NCBI GenBank assembly: GCA_944347775.1
Contig: CALVMT010000091.1
Span: 47,335-111,334 of the forward strand
DNA: 64,000 nt
Direction: 5' to 3'
Origin: an uncultured Clostridia bacterium
GTDB lineage: Bacteria; Bacillota; Clostridia; Christensenellales; Christensenellaceae
Below, piece after piece: positions 62,607-64,000 of the stretch. The notes under the pieces were generated by a model, which was not told the origin of the DNA, made no database searches, and saw nothing but the letters and a program-made list of their open reading frames with translations. Numbering within the stretch: position 1 is the first letter of the stretch; each line of letters starts with the position of its first letter. The position numbers and the translations under genes were made by a program.

Positions 62607-63998
62607 TTAAAATAGTTCTTTTTCTTCAAGAAATGCAGATATTTTTTCGATAGGCATACGTATTTGCTGCATTGTATCGCGATCACGTACGGTAACCGAA
62701 CCGTCGTTTTCGGTATCAAAATCGACTGTGATGCAATACGGTGTACCAATTTCATCCTGGCGCCGATAACGTTTGCCGATGCTTCCCGAAGCATCGTAAT
62801 CGACATTATGATGCTTTAACAGCATGGAATAAACCTCATCTGCTTTACCGGATAACTTTTTTGTTAAAGGCAAAATTGCAGCTTTATACGGAGCTAATGC
62901 AGGGTGCAGATGCATTACAATTCGTGTTTCTCCGTTTTCAAGTTCTTCCTCATCATAAGCTTCACATAGGAAAGCCAACGCAACGCGGTCTGCTCCTAAC
63001 GAGGGCTCGATACAATAGGGAACATATTTTTCATTGGTTATCGGATCCTGATAGGTAAAGTTTTCTCCAGAATGTTCCATATGTGCTTTTAAGTCGAAAT
63101 CTGTCCGATCCGCAACGCCCCATAATTCACCCCAGCCAAAGGGGAATAAATATTCGATATCGGTTGTTGCGTTGGAATAATGGGATAATTCTTCCGGTTC
63201 ATGATCTCTAAGACGCATAGTTTGTTTAGAAATGCCCAAATCCTGTAAAAATTTTGCGCAATAATCTTTCCAGTAATGGAACCATTGCATTTCTTCTGCC
63301 GGATTGCAGAAAAATTCCAACTCCATTTGCTCAAATTCTCTGGTTCGGAAAGTAAAGTTACCCGGTGTAATTTCGTTTCGGAAAGACTTTCCGATCTGGG
63401 CTATTCCCATAGGCATTTTTCTTCTCGTTGTCCGCAAAACATTTTTGAAATTGACAAAAATCCCCTGTGCTGTTTCAGGACGAAGATAAATTTGCGAAGC
63501 AGTATCTTCATTAACCCCCTGAAATGTTTTAAACATCAGGTTAAATTTCCGAATTGGTGTAAAATTGGCTTTTGCGCCGCAAGAAGGGCAAACGATGTGA
63601 TCAGCAATGAAAGATTCCATCTCTTTATTGGACATTGCGGCAACGTCAATTTCCTGGTTGTGCTCAAAAGCATATTCTTCGATGAGTTTATCTGCACGGA
63701 AACGCTCGTGGCAAGATTTGCAATCCATGAGCGGGTCATTAAATCCGCCGACATGACCGGAAGCGACCCAAGTTTCGGGATTCATGAGAATAGCGCAGTC
63801 TAACCCAACGTTGTAACGGCTTTCAGTAACAAATTTACGCCACCATGCTTTTTTTACATTGTTTTTAAATTCTACACCAAGAGGACCGTAATCCCATGTA
63901 TTGGCAAGACCGCCATAAATTTCTGAAACAGGAAAAACAAAGCCCCTGCCTTTACATAAGGCAACAATTTTATCCATGGTTTTTGCTCTAGGATCCAT
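62607..63998 (-). CDS. glyS: Glycyl-tRNA synthetase, alpha2 (class IIa) type
   Basis: 463 aa, homodimeric eukaryote/Gram-positive type. Motif 1 region [15 protein letters not shown], motif 2 [25 protein letters not shown], motif 3 [13 protein letters not shown], zinc-type Cys pairs DCKSCHERF and CPSCGAK, and a C-terminal anticodon-binding domain. ATG 63998 is near the right edge; upstream sequence is outside the window, so a longer N-terminus or a T-box leader cannot be excluded. MDKIV at residue 8 is an alternative start. Confidence 0.95.
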   Translation of the reverse strand: MDPRAKTMDKIVALCKGRGFVFPVSEIYGGLANTWDYGPLGVEFKNNVKKAWWRKFVTESRYNVGLDCAILMNPETWVASGHVGGFNDPLMDCKSCHERFRADKLIEEYAFEHNQEIDVAAMSNKEMESFIADHIVCPSCGAKANFTPIRKFNLMFKTFQGVNEDTASQIYLRPETAQGIFVNFKNVLRTTRRKMPMGIAQIGKSFRNEITPGNFTFRTREFEQMELEFFCNPAEEMQWFHYWKDYCAKFLQDLGISKQTMRLRDHEPEELSHYSNATTDIEYLFPFGWGELWGVADRTDFDLKAHMEHSGENFTYQDPITNEKYVPYCIEPSLGADRVALAFLCEAYDEEELENGETRIVMHLHPALAPYKAAILPLTKKLSGKADEVYSMLLKHHNVDYDASGSIGKRYRRQDEIGTPYCITVDFDTENDGSVTVRDRDTMQQIRMPIEKISAFLEEKELF

Positions 63999-64000
63999 TA

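Noticed and set aside
62522-62806. N-terminal extension of the methyltransferase
   Set aside because: It would run through the glyS terminator and overlap glyS; the SAM domain starts soon after ATG 62521.

Overview
This window is AT-rich chromosomal DNA from an anaerobic, very probably endospore-forming member of the Clostridia (Bacillota). The evidence is the set of low-GC Gram-positive gene neighbourhoods (dnaE-pfkA, cdaA-cdaR, obgE-yhbY-nadD-yqeK-rsfS), strong AGGAGG-type ribosome binding sites, a T-box leader, Spo0E-like and SleC/SpoIID-like proteins, oxygen-sensitive ferredoxin enzymes (a 2-oxoacid:ferredoxin oxidoreductase and an Nfn-type bifurcating transhydrogenase), and a class 1B PyrD/PyrK pair. 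Species cannot be assigned from the sequence alone.

Layout. 1-6.3 kb: tail of dnaE, pfkA, an orphan peptide-binding lipoprotein, then a three-gene operon made of a LexA-like self-cleaving repressor and two proteins of a putative DNA modification/repair pair (a radical SAM protein and its TIGR03915 partner). 6.3-16.6 kb: nagA (minus strand), a T-box leader driving an HTH-cupin-acyl-CoA synthetase fusion, DUF421/DUF4363, a lipoprotein, a Spo0E-like peptide, cdaA-cdaR, and an FAD-dependent dehydrogenase whose frame is broken at a canonical A AAA AAG slippery site. 16.6-22.4 kb: anaerobic electron-flow genes, a four-subunit 2-oxoacid:ferredoxin oxidoreductase followed by nfnAB. 22.4-32.3 kb: nth-obgE-yhbY, nadD-yqeK-rsfS, two membrane proteins that look like degenerate enzymes, a D,D-carboxypeptidase with an Arg-rich tail, and an LTA-synthase-like protein. 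32.3-45.2 kb (all minus strand): deoC, a nucleotidyltransferase, a galactokinase-like kinase, then a complete nine-gene UMP operon pyrC-carA-carB-pyrK-pyrD-pyrF-pyrE-pyrB-pyrI. 45.4-53.7 kb: two CobW-type GTPases (one with a His/Cys repeat, one fused to a YcgQ/DUF1980-like domain) behind an operator-like palindrome, a DUF362 protein, RidA, a SleC-like germination pair, DegV, an ArsP_2-type permease and YqeY. 53.8-59.9 kb: accessory, partly decayed DNA with a DUF1874-like small protein, D-lyxose isomerase, CarD, remnants of an excisionase and of a CHAP-domain hydrolase, an orphan lipoprotein and tRNA-Arg(CCG) next to a partial copy of itself. 59.9-64 kb: hflX carrying a JAMM-like N-terminal domain, a methyltransferase and glyS.

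How parts may work together. A branched-chain or related 2-oxoacid would be oxidised to an acyl-CoA with ferredoxin reduction; Nfn would link ferredoxin to NAD(P)H; and an acyl-CoA synthetase fused to a sensor-like HTH-cupin head sits behind a T-box whose specifier and discriminator-pairing base both point to tRNA-Val. That links valine status to acyl-CoA metabolism and is the most system-like signal here. Other candidates are the LexA-like/radical-SAM DNA repair operon, the possible -1 frameshift and the JAMM-HflX fusion.
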